Part shown: positions 18,671 through 26,490 of the stretch, in pieces
Layout: each line of letters opens with the position of its first letter
Numbering within the stretch: the stretch's first letter is position 1
Origin: Planctomycetota bacterium
GTDB taxonomy: Bacteria > Planctomycetota > Planctomycetia > Pirellulales > UBA1268
DNA: 64,000 nt
Assembly (NCBI GenBank): GCA_016872555.1
Contig: VGZO01000020.1
Span: forward strand, 1-64,000
Direction of reading: 5' to 3'
Position numbers and translations under genes: made by a program
Notes under the pieces: generated by a model
Seen by the model: the letters and a program-made list of their open reading frames with translations, nothing else
What the model was told of the DNA's origin: nothing
Database searches by the model: none

Positions 18671-19108
18671 ATGCGCCCGAGTGGCCAACACCAGCCGGCA
18701 CGGTGGCTTGCCCGACTCGTCGGCGTCGGTGCGGCGCTCGCGCTAGCCTGCGTTGTCGGCACGCGGGCCGACGCGAGCTGCGGCGACTGGCTCGAAGGGC
18801 ACGCGATGGCGGCCCACGTCGGCCGCGCTCTTGCAGCGCCGACCGTTCCCGAATCCGGCCCCACCGAGGCCGACCGCGGTACCCCCAGGCCGCGCCGCTG
18901 CGACGGCCCGGCGTGCCGAAAGGCGCCGGGGATGCCGCTGACGCCGGCGGAGTCTCCGGCGGTTGCGCTCGATCACGACCGCGACGCGCTGATCAACGGC
19001 TGCGATCCGGCTCCTGCGGCGAACGCCGTCACCGCGCTCGAGGCCGGTTCCGATCCTCTTCCGTCGGCCCTCTCCGACCGCCCCGAGCGCCCACCGAGGG
19101 GCTGCTGA
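18671..19108 (+). CDS. Small secreted protein of unknown function
   Basis: 145 residues. A basic N-terminus and hydrophobic stretch (WLARLVGVGAALALACVVGT) followed by RADASCGDWLEGH look like a signal peptide with cleavage after ADA, leaving a mature N-terminus SCGDWL. Four Cys are in the mature part, two in CDGPACRKAP. From memory, short planctomycete secreted proteins with a CGDwL start and a GPxCR motif occur, without known function. The rest is Pro/Ala/Asp-rich. An in-frame GTG 36 nt upstream is possible but would push the signal peptide inward. No domain assigned. Confidence 0.6.
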   Translation: MRPSGQHQPARWLARLVGVGAALALACVVGTRADASCGDWLEGHAMAAHVGRALAAPTVPESGPTEADRGTPRPRRCDGPACRKAPGMPLTPAESPAVALDHDRDALINGCDPAPAANAVTALEAGSDPLPSALSDRPERPPRGC

Positions 19109-19464
19109 CGCCGTCCGGGTGATTCCGCGCGCCGATCGGGCTCTCCCGGTCGGCAGTGGAGTTCGTCGCCCGGCCGACGTCCGCGACCTGGCCGCACCGC
19201 GGCCCGTGGGTCGCCGGCTCGCCTGAGATGGCAAGCCGTCTCCACCACCGGGCAGCCGCCGGCCCGCGTCGCGGGGTCCACGTGCATCCGCCGTGCCGAC
19301 CGCGCTTTTCGCGCTAGTCGGCGCGGCGGGCCCCTCAGCTCCGTCCCGGTGATCGTTCCGGGTGCGGGGATTTCGGGGCCGGTCGATCGCCTCGAAGGTC
19401 ATTCGGTCGTCAACGGCCACGGTTCGTCCGATCCATTCTTCTCTTCATTCCGGAGTCCCCCGTC
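19109..19464 (+). other. Intergenic stretch with one strong hairpin
   Basis: 356 nt without a supported gene. It holds a GC-rich hairpin at 19295-19322 (GCCGAC/GTCGGC outer arms, GCGC pairs inside, TTTTC loop) that may end transcription of the small secreted gene, though no T-run follows. The last 90 nt before the DUF1559 gene are pyrimidine-rich. Confidence 0.5.
19295..19322 (+). terminator. Hairpin, possible terminator
   Basis: Arms GCCGAC at 19295-19300 and GTCGGC at 19317-19322, with further GCGC pairing inside and a short TTTTC loop. It lies 187 nt after the upstream stop codon. Lack of a T-tract makes rho-independent termination uncertain. Confidence 0.3.
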
Positions 19465-20448
19465 ATGATCATTCCCACGAGGTTCCTGTCGTCGCCGCGC
19501 CCGCGACTCGGCTTCACGCTCGTCGAGCTGCTGGTCGTGATCGCGATCATCGGCACGCTCGTCGGCCTCCTGCTCCCTGCCGTCCAAGCGGCGCGGGAGG
19601 CGGCCCGACGGTCGCAGTGCGGCAACAATGTCCGCCAGATCTCGCTGGCCCTGCAAAACCACCACTCGGCGCGCGGTGCCCTGCCGACCGGGCGGACCGC
19701 CTCGGGTGTGTCGGGGCAGGCCTTCCTGCTGCCGTACATGGAGCAGATGAGCCTGTTTCAACTCGTCGATCCGGCGAAGGCCTGGAACGATCCGGCCCAT
19801 GCCGCGGCGGCAGCGGCCCGCGTGAGCAACTTCATCTGCCCGTCCGACCCGGCCACGTTCCTGCCCGGCAGCTACGGGCAAAACAACTACCGGCTCAACC
19901 AGGGCTCGGGGATCCTGTGGGGCAATCCGCCGACCGCCTCGTCGGATCCCAACTTCGGGATGCCGGCGCCCAACGGTCCGTTCTTCCTCGACAGCAAGAT
20001 CCGCTTCAAGGACGTGACCGACGGCACGAGCCGCACCGCGGCGGTCTCGGAGCACGACGTCGGCGACTTCAACAACGGCCTGGCGACGGTCCGGACCGAC
20101 ACCTTCTGGCCGCAGACCACCCCGGCGACGGCCGACGATGCCGTGTCGCAGTGCCGGGCGTTCGATCCCACCAACCTGTCGTTCCAGCGCTTCAGTAACG
20201 TCGGTGGTCCGTGGCTCTACGGCTACCACTCGACGTCGATCTACTTCCACGCCGGCCCGCCCAACTCGCGGTCGTGCATGTTTCCCCCCGGCCGGATCAT
20301 GACGACGGCGCAGAGCTCGCATCCGGGCGGCGTGGTACTCGGGATGTGCGATGCGTCGACGCGCTTCGTGGCCGACGGCGTCGACCTTGCGGTGTGGCGC
20401 GCGGTCGGCAGCCGCGATGGTGCCGAAGTCGCGAATCTCGACAACTGA
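19465..20448 (+). CDS. DUF1559 pilin-like protein
   Basis: 327 residues. N-terminus has a type IV pilin/pseudopilin methylation motif: [19 protein letters not shown], with processing expected before Phe of GFTLVE, then the family stretch [20 protein letters not shown] and [13 protein letters not shown]. The C-terminal part shows [19 protein letters not shown], matching the usual H-x-G-G-x-N-xx-x-xDGS-like ending of DUF1559. Large paralogous families of these occur in planctomycetes; the role is thought to be surface or secretion pseudopilin, not proven. Followed 42 nt later by a small lipoprotein gene. Confidence 0.95.
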   Translation: MIIPTRFLSSPRPRLGFTLVELLVVIAIIGTLVGLLLPAVQAAREAARRSQCGNNVRQISLALQNHHSARGALPTGRTASGVSGQAFLLPYMEQMSLFQLVDPAKAWNDPAHAAAAAARVSNFICPSDPATFLPGSYGQNNYRLNQGSGILWGNPPTASSDPNFGMPAPNGPFFLDSKIRFKDVTDGTSRTAAVSEHDVGDFNNGLATVRTDTFWPQTTPATADDAVSQCRAFDPTNLSFQRFSNVGGPWLYGYHSTSIYFHAGPPNSRSCMFPPGRIMTTAQSSHPGGVVLGMCDASTRFVADGVDLAVWRAVGSRDGAEVANLDN

Positions 20449-20490
20449 TCCTGCCCCGCGGTCGTCGGTTTCGTTCCCGAGGAGGTTGTG

Positions 20491-20874
20491 ATGAATCCTT
20501 CGCTTCGCTCCGTGCCGTGGCTCGTCGTGGCGTTGGTCGTCGTGGCCGGCTTCGGTGCGGCGGGATGCAGCCGGGGGCCGGCGTACGTGGCCGAGCCCGA
20601 TAAGGCGGCCGTCGTCCTCGAGACGGTCCTCGCAGCGTGGCGCGACGGCGCCACGTGCGAGGATCTGCGGAAGCGTGTGCCGCCGATCCACGTCGCCGAC
20701 GAACGCTGGCTCCGCGGGGCGAAGCTCGAAAGCTTCGAGATCGGCGACGTGCGCCCGTTCGGCCTGAGCACGCGCTGCGAGGCGACCCTCGTCGGTCCGG
20801 CGCCGCTGGGCACGAAGAAGGTCGTGTACCACGTGTCGACGCAGCCGGCGATCAGCGTGGCGCTGGGGGATTGA
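20491..20874 (+). CDS. Small lipoprotein paired with DUF1559
   Basis: 127 residues with a lipoprotein signal: hydrophobic VPWLVVALVVVAGFGAAGC, lipobox AAGC at about residue 26. GAGGAGG lies 7 nt before the ATG, and a GTG directly before it is less likely. The mature part (KAAVVLETVLAAWRDGATCE, GAKLESFEIGDVRPFG) resembles small planctomycete proteins that regularly follow DUF1559 genes. No enzymatic motif. Function unknown; probably membrane-anchored partner of the pilin-like protein. Confidence 0.8.
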   Translation: MNPSLRSVPWLVVALVVVAGFGAAGCSRGPAYVAEPDKAAVVLETVLAAWRDGATCEDLRKRVPPIHVADERWLRGAKLESFEIGDVRPFGLSTRCEATLVGPAPLGTKKVVYHVSTQPAISVALGD

Positions 20875-20970
20875 CGATGCGCATCGTGCGGAAATGCCTC
20901 GGTCTTTGGCAACAGTCCTCGAGCCCCCGGTTTCTCGTCAGGTGACCTTTTTCTCCACGGAGATCGTCCC

Positions 20971-22395
20971 GTGAACCGCGCGCTTCTGTCCCTCCTCGTG
21001 CCTGTCGTGGTGCTCGGGTGCCTCGTCGCCGCCGACTCCTCGCGCGCCGCGGATGCGACCGACGCCCCTCGGCCGACCCCGGTCACCCGGCCGGCGATGA
21101 AGCGCCTCCTCGAAGAGATGAAGCGCCGTCCGGAGCGGATTCCGCTCCCCGAGATCAGCGCGGCGGAGCGCGCTGCCGCCGGTGACGACACGCAGGCGCT
21201 GTCGTACGAAAACCGTCTGCGGGCGTTGTACCTCCCCGGCACCGAGCTGCGCGGCTACCTCGGCTTCGGCGGCACGGCGCCGCAGCGCCCGGGCGCGCCC
21301 CCGCCGCGCGTGGTCATCGAGCCCGATCCGGCCCTCTCGCTCGACTACGGCTTCAAGACGCGTCTGTTCTGGATCGCCTCGCGGGCCAACAACTGCCAAT
21401 ACTGCCTCGGCCATCAGGAGTCGAAACTCCTCGCGGTGGGGATGACCGACGACGATCTCGCGCGGCTCGACGCCGACTGGAGCGCGTTTCCGCAGCGCGA
21501 GCAGGCGGCGTTCGCGCTGGCGCGCCGGCTGTCGCTCGCTCCCGGTTCGGTCAGCGATGCCGACGTCGAGCGCTGCCTGGCCCACTTCACGCCGCAGCAG
21601 GTCCTCGAGATGGCGATCTCGGTCGCCGGCAACAATGCGATCAATCGTTGGAAGGAGGGGATCGGCGTTCCACAGGCGTCCGGCGGCGGCAACTCCGGAT
21701 GGTCATTGGCGCGCCCCGACGGCACCCACTCCTACCTCACACCGACGGCGCCGGCGTTTGCCGCGGTGCCATCGGCCGTCGCGGTGCTCGGCGGTCCGGC
21801 CGGCGGGGAAGGGCTCTTGACCACGGTCCTCCCGGCGCCCCCCGCCGGGGCCGACGAGATCCGCGCCGGCGTCGCCGCGGTGCGGTCGCGCTCGCCGCGC
21901 CTGCCGCTCGTCGACGATGCCGAAGCACGGCGGGTTCTCGGCGCGGCCGCACCCTCCGGTCCGCTCCCCGGGTGGATGCGCCTGCTCGCCTGGTTCCCGG
22001 TGGCCGGCCCGCGGATGGCGCGGGCCTTCACGCTCTCCGCCGAGGCTCCGGGAATCGATCCGGTCGACAGGGCGCTGGTGCGTTGGACGGTGGCGCGCCG
22101 GAACCGCGCCTGGTACGCCCTGGGGATCGCCGAACGCGACCTCCGCGCGGCCGGGTTCGACGACGCGGCCCTCGCCGATCTGGCCGGTGAGCAGACACGG
22201 CTGTCCTCGGCGCGCCGCGCGGTCCTGGCCGTGGCCGACGCCCTCGCGGCGAGCCCCGTGGCCTGCACCGACGCGCAGTTCGCCGCCGCCTTGGCGGCGA
22301 CGTCTCCGGCGATGATGACGCGCGTCGTCCACGAGGTGGCGATGGAGTCGCTGTTCGACAGGTTCACCGAGGCGGCTGGGCTTCCGGCCGACTGA
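20971..22395 (+). CDS. Secreted two-part AhpD/carboxymuconolactone-decarboxylase-like protein
   Basis: 474 residues beginning with a signal peptide (ALLSLLVPVVVLGCLVAADS; GTG start). The first half contains FKTRLFWIASRANNCQYCLG followed by HQ, the CxxC-H active-site arrangement of AhpD-like peroxidase-related proteins, and HFTPQQVLEMAISVAGNNAI. The second half (residues about 330-474: VDRALVRWTVARRNRAWYAL, LAGEQTRLSSARRAVLAVAD) follows the same helical pattern but has lost the CxxC. So it looks like a duplicated domain with one dead copy. Likely a periplasmic redox protein; the substrate is not known. Confidence 0.8.
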   Translation: MNRALLSLLVPVVVLGCLVAADSSRAADATDAPRPTPVTRPAMKRLLEEMKRRPERIPLPEISAAERAAAGDDTQALSYENRLRALYLPGTELRGYLGFGGTAPQRPGAPPPRVVIEPDPALSLDYGFKTRLFWIASRANNCQYCLGHQESKLLAVGMTDDDLARLDADWSAFPQREQAAFALARRLSLAPGSVSDADVERCLAHFTPQQVLEMAISVAGNNAINRWKEGIGVPQASGGGNSGWSLARPDGTHSYLTPTAPAFAAVPSAVAVLGGPAGGEGLLTTVLPAPPAGADEIRAGVAAVRSRSPRLPLVDDAEARRVLGAAAPSGPLPGWMRLLAWFPVAGPRMARAFTLSAEAPGIDPVDRALVRWTVARRNRAWYALGIAERDLRAAGFDDAALADLAGEQTRLSSARRAVLAVADALAASPVACTDAQFAAALAATSPAMMTRVVHEVAMESLFDRFTEAAGLPAD

Positions 22396-22497
22396 GACGG
22401 TGGCGGGTGATCGCGCCGCGAGTCCGCGGGGCGGGGCGGGGTATGCTGACAGGCTTGACGCGGCGGGGGCGCCGTGCGGGGCGACCGGAAGCCAACG

Positions 22498-22983
22498 ATG
22501 CCTGCTTCATCCGTCACGCGCCGCCGCGTCGACTTCCGCTCCTGGGAAGACGTGCTCGCCGATGCCGACCGGCTCGTGCGGGGCGGGTATGACCGCGCCG
22601 GCAAGTGGTCGCTGGCGCAGGCGCTCGATCATGTCGGCGCCGGGCTTCGGGTGGCGATCTCCGGCTCGGCCAACCGCATGCCGTGGCTGATGCGGATGCT
22701 GGCCCGCAGCGCCGCCCTCCCGGTGATGCGGCGCTGGCGCTGGATTCCGGCGGGCATTCCCGCGCCACGATGGTGGCAGCCGCAGGTGTCGCCCGACGCC
22801 GACGATGCGGCGGCGCTCGCCCGGTTTCGCGCGGAAGTCGAGGCGTTTCACGCGTACCAGGGACCGTACCATCCTCATCCGGCGTTTGACCGGCTCGACC
22901 GCGAGGCCTACGACGATCTGATGCTGATCCACGCCTCACACCACCTCCGCTTCCTCGTCCCGCGCGCCGCCGCACGGGCCTGA
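22498..22983 (+). CDS. DUF1569 family protein
   Basis: 161 residues. Seen: RRVDFRSWEDVLADADRLV at the N-terminus, GKWSLAQALDHVGAGLRVAI, and the C-terminal HASHHLRFLVPR. These are DUF1569 hallmarks, a DinB-like four-helix family with His residues suited to metal binding. Known members have no established reaction. Start ATG is the first in-frame Met before the conserved region; TATGCT lies about 52 nt upstream as a possible -10. Stands alone between the AhpD-like gene and the toxin-antitoxin pair. Confidence 0.88.
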   Translation: MPASSVTRRRVDFRSWEDVLADADRLVRGGYDRAGKWSLAQALDHVGAGLRVAISGSANRMPWLMRMLARSAALPVMRRWRWIPAGIPAPRWWQPQVSPDADDAAALARFRAEVEAFHAYQGPYHPHPAFDRLDREAYDDLMLIHASHHLRFLVPRAAARA

Positions 22984-23121
22984 TGCGGGGTACGACCGTG
23001 GTAATCGTCGCGGGCAGCCCATCGCATTCCCTCGATCGGCGCCAACCGCCCGCCTTCGTTCGCAGCGGCCCGTCACCTGTCGCTGCGGTGCGAGCGTGTG
23101 GCGACCCCGTCGGCGGGGATG

Positions 23122-23237
23122 GCAGACCGTTGACAAAGTGATCGGCCAAGGGATGCGGCCGATCGCGACCAGGGAAACCCCTGGCGTTTCCCGCGGTCGC
23201 CAGAGTGGGCAAAGGCCATCGATGGCTCCGTCCACGG
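23122..23237 (+). repeat. Composite three-hairpin palindromic repeat, copy A
   Basis: Fills most of the 307-nt gap before the DUF433 gene. Order: hairpin 1 (GATCGGCC ... GGCCGATC), hairpin 2 (GCGACC-GGGAAAC ... GTTTCCC-GGTCGC), hairpin 3 (a CAAAGGCCAT/ATGGCT... palindrome ending GTCCACGG, more diverged here). The same 115-nt arrangement recurs at 50288 in the same orientation and at 26351 inverted. No open frame is conserved among copies. Confidence 0.8.
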
Positions 23238-23290
23238 GCAGGTAGACTTCACGGAGGGCTTGGGCAACTTGTCGCGACGGGAGACGGGGC

Positions 23291-23527
23291 ATGACAGCGT
23301 TTGACCGGATCACGTGTGACCCGTCGATCATGGGTGGCAAGGCGTGCGTGCGCGGCATGCGGATCACCGTCGCGCTCGTCGTCAACCTGATCGCCTCGGG
23401 GATGACTGCGGCGGAAGTCCTCGCCGAATACCCGAGCTTGGAGCCGGACGACGTCTCCCAGGCGCTGTGCTACGCAGCATGGCTCGCCGAGGAGAAAGAG
23501 CTACCGAGCGAAGCCGCGCCTGTATGA
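23291..23527 (+). CDS. DUF433 antitoxin
   Basis: 78 residues, full-length DUF433: FDRITCDPSIMGGKACVRGM near the N-terminus, then RITVALVVNLIASGMTAAEV and LAEYPSLEPDDVSQALCYAA, which form the helix-turn-helix-like fold of this VapB-like family. Stop overlaps the next start (ATGA at 23524-23527). It would neutralise the DUF5615 PIN-like protein and repress the pair's promoter; that is known for the class, not shown here. Confidence 0.93.
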   Translation: MTAFDRITCDPSIMGGKACVRGMRITVALVVNLIASGMTAAEVLAEYPSLEPDDVSQALCYAAWLAEEKELPSEAAPV

Positions 23528-23910
23528 GGCTGCTGCTCGACATGGGGATCGCACCGAGTGCGGCGGTGGCCCTGCGACGGCTCGGCCATGATGCGGATCA
23601 TGTCGAAGGACGGCACGGATCGCGGCTGTCCGATCGGGAGATCGTCGCCGTCGCGCGGGCCGAAGCACGGATCATCGTGACCCATGACCTCGACTCCACC
23701 GATCTTCTCGCGCTGTCAGGCGCCTCCGCTCCGGGTGTCATGACCTTCCGCCTGCGATCCATGCGGCCGGAGAGGGTCTTGACGCGGCTCGTGGCCGTCC
23801 TTTCCGCCCAGCGCGGCGACCTCGAGGCAGATGCGATCGTATCGGTGAGCGAGGCGCACACGCGAGTGCGGTATCTACCCGTCCAGAACACATTCGGAAG
23901 GCAGCCGTAG
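23524..23910 (+). CDS. DUF5615 PIN-like toxin
   Basis: 128 residues. MRLLLDMGIAPSAAVALRRL at the N-terminus supplies the first acidic residue (Asp6); AEARIIVTHDLDSTDLLALS supplies the central Asp pair; both fit the PIN-like/Mut7-C-related DUF5615 active site. Translation is coupled to the DUF433 gene by a 4-nt overlap. Predicted ribonuclease toxin of a type II toxin-antitoxin pair. The C-terminal 20 residues are divergent. Confidence 0.9.
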   Translation: MRLLLDMGIAPSAAVALRRLGHDADHVEGRHGSRLSDREIVAVARAEARIIVTHDLDSTDLLALSGASAPGVMTFRLRSMRPERVLTRLVAVLSAQRGDLEADAIVSVSEAHTRVRYLPVQNTFGRQP

Positions 23911-24143
23911 GCGACCGATCATCGCTTGGCGTGCAATAGTCATCGAGAAAACGCCGCGCGAAGCGGCATGTTTTCCTCCCTCTGCTAACGTTTCGCCCCC
24001 AGCTGCGGCATACCAGCGACGGGGTTGGGCGGGTAGCCGTCGGGAATTCCCGGTGCGGCGGCGATCGACCAGCCGTGCGAAACCATGCCGGGGGTCGATC
24101 GTTCGAAGTGAAGTCGAGGACGGCTCGTTCCAGGAATCATCCG

Positions 24144-26339
24144 ATGGTTCGCCTGTTGACCGGATCGTTCGCCCGCGGGCTGGTGGCAGCGGTCGTGGCA
24201 TGGCTCACGGCCGGCGCGATCGAGGCCGCTGAATCGGCCACCGACTCCTGGCGCGAGGAAGTCGCCGTCGGGCGGCGGCACTGGGCGTTTCGCAAGCCCG
24301 TCGCCCCGGGGCTGCCAGACGTGCGCGATGCCGACTGGCCGCGGTCCGACATCGACCGGTTCCTGCTCGCCGCGATGGAGAAGGCCGGCGTCAGGCCGGT
24401 GGCCGACGCCGACCGCGCGGCGCTGCTCCGCCGGCTGTCGTTCGATCTGATCGGGCTGCCCCCGACGCCGGCCGAGATCGACGACTTTCTGGCCGACACG
24501 TCGGCGACGGCGGTCGAGCGGGTGGTCGACAGGCTTCTGGCGTCGCCACGGTTCGGCGAGCGCTGGGCGCGGCACTGGCTCGACGTCGCCCGGTATGCCG
24601 ATTCCAGCGGCAAGGAAACGAACCTGCCCTATCCCCACGCGTGGCGCTACCGCGACTGGGTGATCGCGGCGTTCAATGACGACAAGCCCTACGACCGGTT
24701 TCTCCGCGAGCAGCTCGCCGGCGACCTGCTGCGGCACTCGGGGCCGGCCGACCAGGCGCGGAAGATCATCGCCACCGGCTTTCTCGCCCTCGGGCCGAAG
24801 GCGCTCAACGAGCGCGACCGGCGGCAATTCCAAATGGACATGGTCGACGAGCAGATCGACGTCGTGTCGCAGTCGATGCTCGGCCTGACGCTGGCCTGCG
24901 CCCGCTGCCACGACCACAAGACCGACCCCGTCTCGCAGCGCGATTACTACGGCCTGGCGGGTATCTTTCTCAGTAGCGAGACGCTGTTCGGCACCGGAGC
25001 GCAACTGCAAAACGCCCATCCGTCGTCGCTCGTCGAGCTGCCGCCGGAGGCCGGGCTGCCGGCCGCGGTGGCGCCTCTCCCGGCCGGCGACCTGGCGCGG
25101 CTCGAACGCGAGGTGGGCGAATTGACGGCCAGTGCCGATGCCCTCGCCCGCGAGGCGGCCGAGGCGCGGCGCGCGGGCCGGGACCGCGACGGGGCGGCGG
25201 CGTTTCTCCGGGTGCGCGTGGCGCGCGACCGTGCCGCGGGGGCCCGGTCGGATCTCGATCAATTCCGTGCCGACGGCAACCCGCGGTCGCTGGCGATGGG
25301 GGTCCTCGACCGCCCCGACGCCGTCGACAGCCCGCTGCTCGCCCGTGGCGACGTCGACCAGCCGGGGGAGACGGTGCCGCGCGGGCTCGTCGAGGTGCTG
25401 TGCGCCGCGGACGAGCCGCGGAAGATCGCCGAAGGAAGTGGCCGGCTCGACCTCGCATTTTGGATCGCGTCGCGCGACAACCCGCTCGCGGCCCGGGTGA
25501 TGGCCAACCGGTTGTGGCTCAAGCTCATGGGGCAGGGGATCGTCGCCACGCCCGACAATTTCGGGATCATGGGGATGGAGCCGAGCCATCCCGAGCTCCT
25601 CGACCACCTCGCCGTCGCGTTCATGGAGGATGGCTGGTCGGTGAAGAAGCTGATCCGGCGGATCGTGCTGTCCCGCGGCTACTCGCTCGCCGCCGTGCAC
25701 GAGGCCGCGAATCATGCCATCGATCCCGACAACCGACTCCGCTGGCGGATGGATCAGCGGCGGCTCGATGCCGAGGTGATCCGCGACGCGATGCTCGCCG
25801 TCGCGGGCCGGCTCGACCTCGAGCCCACGGCCGGCTCTCCGATCGCCCGGATCCGGGAAGACCGGCAGGGGATGATCGAAATGCTGACCCGGTCGCGGAC
25901 GCGGTCCGACGATTGCCGCTCGATCTATCTGCCGATCGTCCGCGACCAGGTGCCCGAGGCGCTCGCCGTGTTCGACTTTCCTGACGCGTCGCTGGTCAGC
26001 GGCCAGCGCGAGGAGTCGAACGTGCCCTCGCAGGCGCTGTTCCTCCTCAACGACGACGCGGTCGTGTCGCTGGCGCGGTCGTTCGCCGAGCGCGTCGCCG
26101 GACTGCCGGGGCCTTTGCCCGAGCGCCTCGCCGCGGCGTTCGAGATGGCGCTCGGGCGCCGTCCGACCTCCGCGGAGAAGCGGGCGATCACCGACTTCTG
26201 GACCGGTTTCTCCGTCCGCCACGCCCGGCGCGTGACCGGGGCGGGGCAGCGGGGGCCATCGGCCGAGGCCGAGTCACTCGCGCTGGTGGCCTACTGCCAG
26301 GCCCTGTTCGCCACGGCGGAATTCCGCAATGTGAATTGA
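24144..26339 (+). CDS. DUF1549/DUF1553 cytochrome-like secreted protein
   Basis: 731 residues; the Met at 24144 gives a signal peptide (LLTGSFARGLVAAVVAWLTA then GAIEAAES). DUF1549 block at residues about 55-270: WPRSDIDRFLLAAMEKAGV, RRLSFDLIGLPPTPAEIDDF, ERWARHWLDVARYADSSGKE, and a CxxCH site in LACARCHDHKTDP. A coiled-coil-like Ala/Arg stretch (about 315-385) separates it from DUF1553 (PLAARVMANRLWLKLMGQGI, DNFGIMGMEPSHPELLDHLA, EESNVPSQALFLLNDDAV). No N-terminal PSCyt1 heme domain, unlike longer relatives. Likely acts together with the DUF1501 protein encoded next; substrate unknown. Confidence 0.94.
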   Translation: MVRLLTGSFARGLVAAVVAWLTAGAIEAAESATDSWREEVAVGRRHWAFRKPVAPGLPDVRDADWPRSDIDRFLLAAMEKAGVRPVADADRAALLRRLSFDLIGLPPTPAEIDDFLADTSATAVERVVDRLLASPRFGERWARHWLDVARYADSSGKETNLPYPHAWRYRDWVIAAFNDDKPYDRFLREQLAGDLLRHSGPADQARKIIATGFLALGPKALNERDRRQFQMDMVDEQIDVVSQSMLGLTLACARCHDHKTDPVSQRDYYGLAGIFLSSETLFGTGAQLQNAHPSSLVELPPEAGLPAAVAPLPAGDLARLEREVGELTASADALAREAAEARRAGRDRDGAAAFLRVRVARDRAAGARSDLDQFRADGNPRSLAMGVLDRPDAVDSPLLARGDVDQPGETVPRGLVEVLCAADEPRKIAEGSGRLDLAFWIASRDNPLAARVMANRLWLKLMGQGIVATPDNFGIMGMEPSHPELLDHLAVAFMEDGWSVKKLIRRIVLSRGYSLAAVHEAANHAIDPDNRLRWRMDQRRLDAEVIRDAMLAVAGRLDLEPTAGSPIARIREDRQGMIEMLTRSRTRSDDCRSIYLPIVRDQVPEALAVFDFPDASLVSGQREESNVPSQALFLLNDDAVVSLARSFAERVAGLPGPLPERLAAAFEMALGRRPTSAEKRAITDFWTGFSVRHARRVTGAGQRGPSAEAESLALVAYCQALFATAEFRNVN

Positions 26340-26350
26340 AGATTTCGCTG

Positions 26351-26454
26351 TCCGTGGACAAAGCCCTCCGCGGCCTTTGTCCACTCAGGCGACCGCGGGA
26401 AACGCCGAGGGTTTCCCAGGTCGCCGTCGGCCGCATCCCGCGGCCGATCACGTC
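26351..26454 (-). repeat. Composite three-hairpin palindromic repeat, copy B (inverted)
   Basis: Begins 11 nt after the DUF1553 stop and reads as the reverse complement of copies A and C: hairpin 3 first (GTGGACAAAG ... CTTTGTCCAC), then hairpin 2 (GCGACCGCGGGAAAC ... GTTTCCC), then hairpin 1 (CGGCCGCATCCCGCGGCCG). It occupies most of the gap to the DUF1501 gene and could fold in the mRNA between the two, lowering read-through. Confidence 0.8.
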
Positions 26455-26490
26455 ATGCAAAACCCGCTGTCGCCCCGGGATCCACCGACC

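Noticed and set aside
26377-26460. Peptide-coding possibility in the repeats (GNAEGFPGRxRPHPAADH-like in copies B, A, C)
   Set aside because: Similar peptides arise in several frames because the DNA is repeated and palindromic; no start or ribosome site, not in frame with neighbours.
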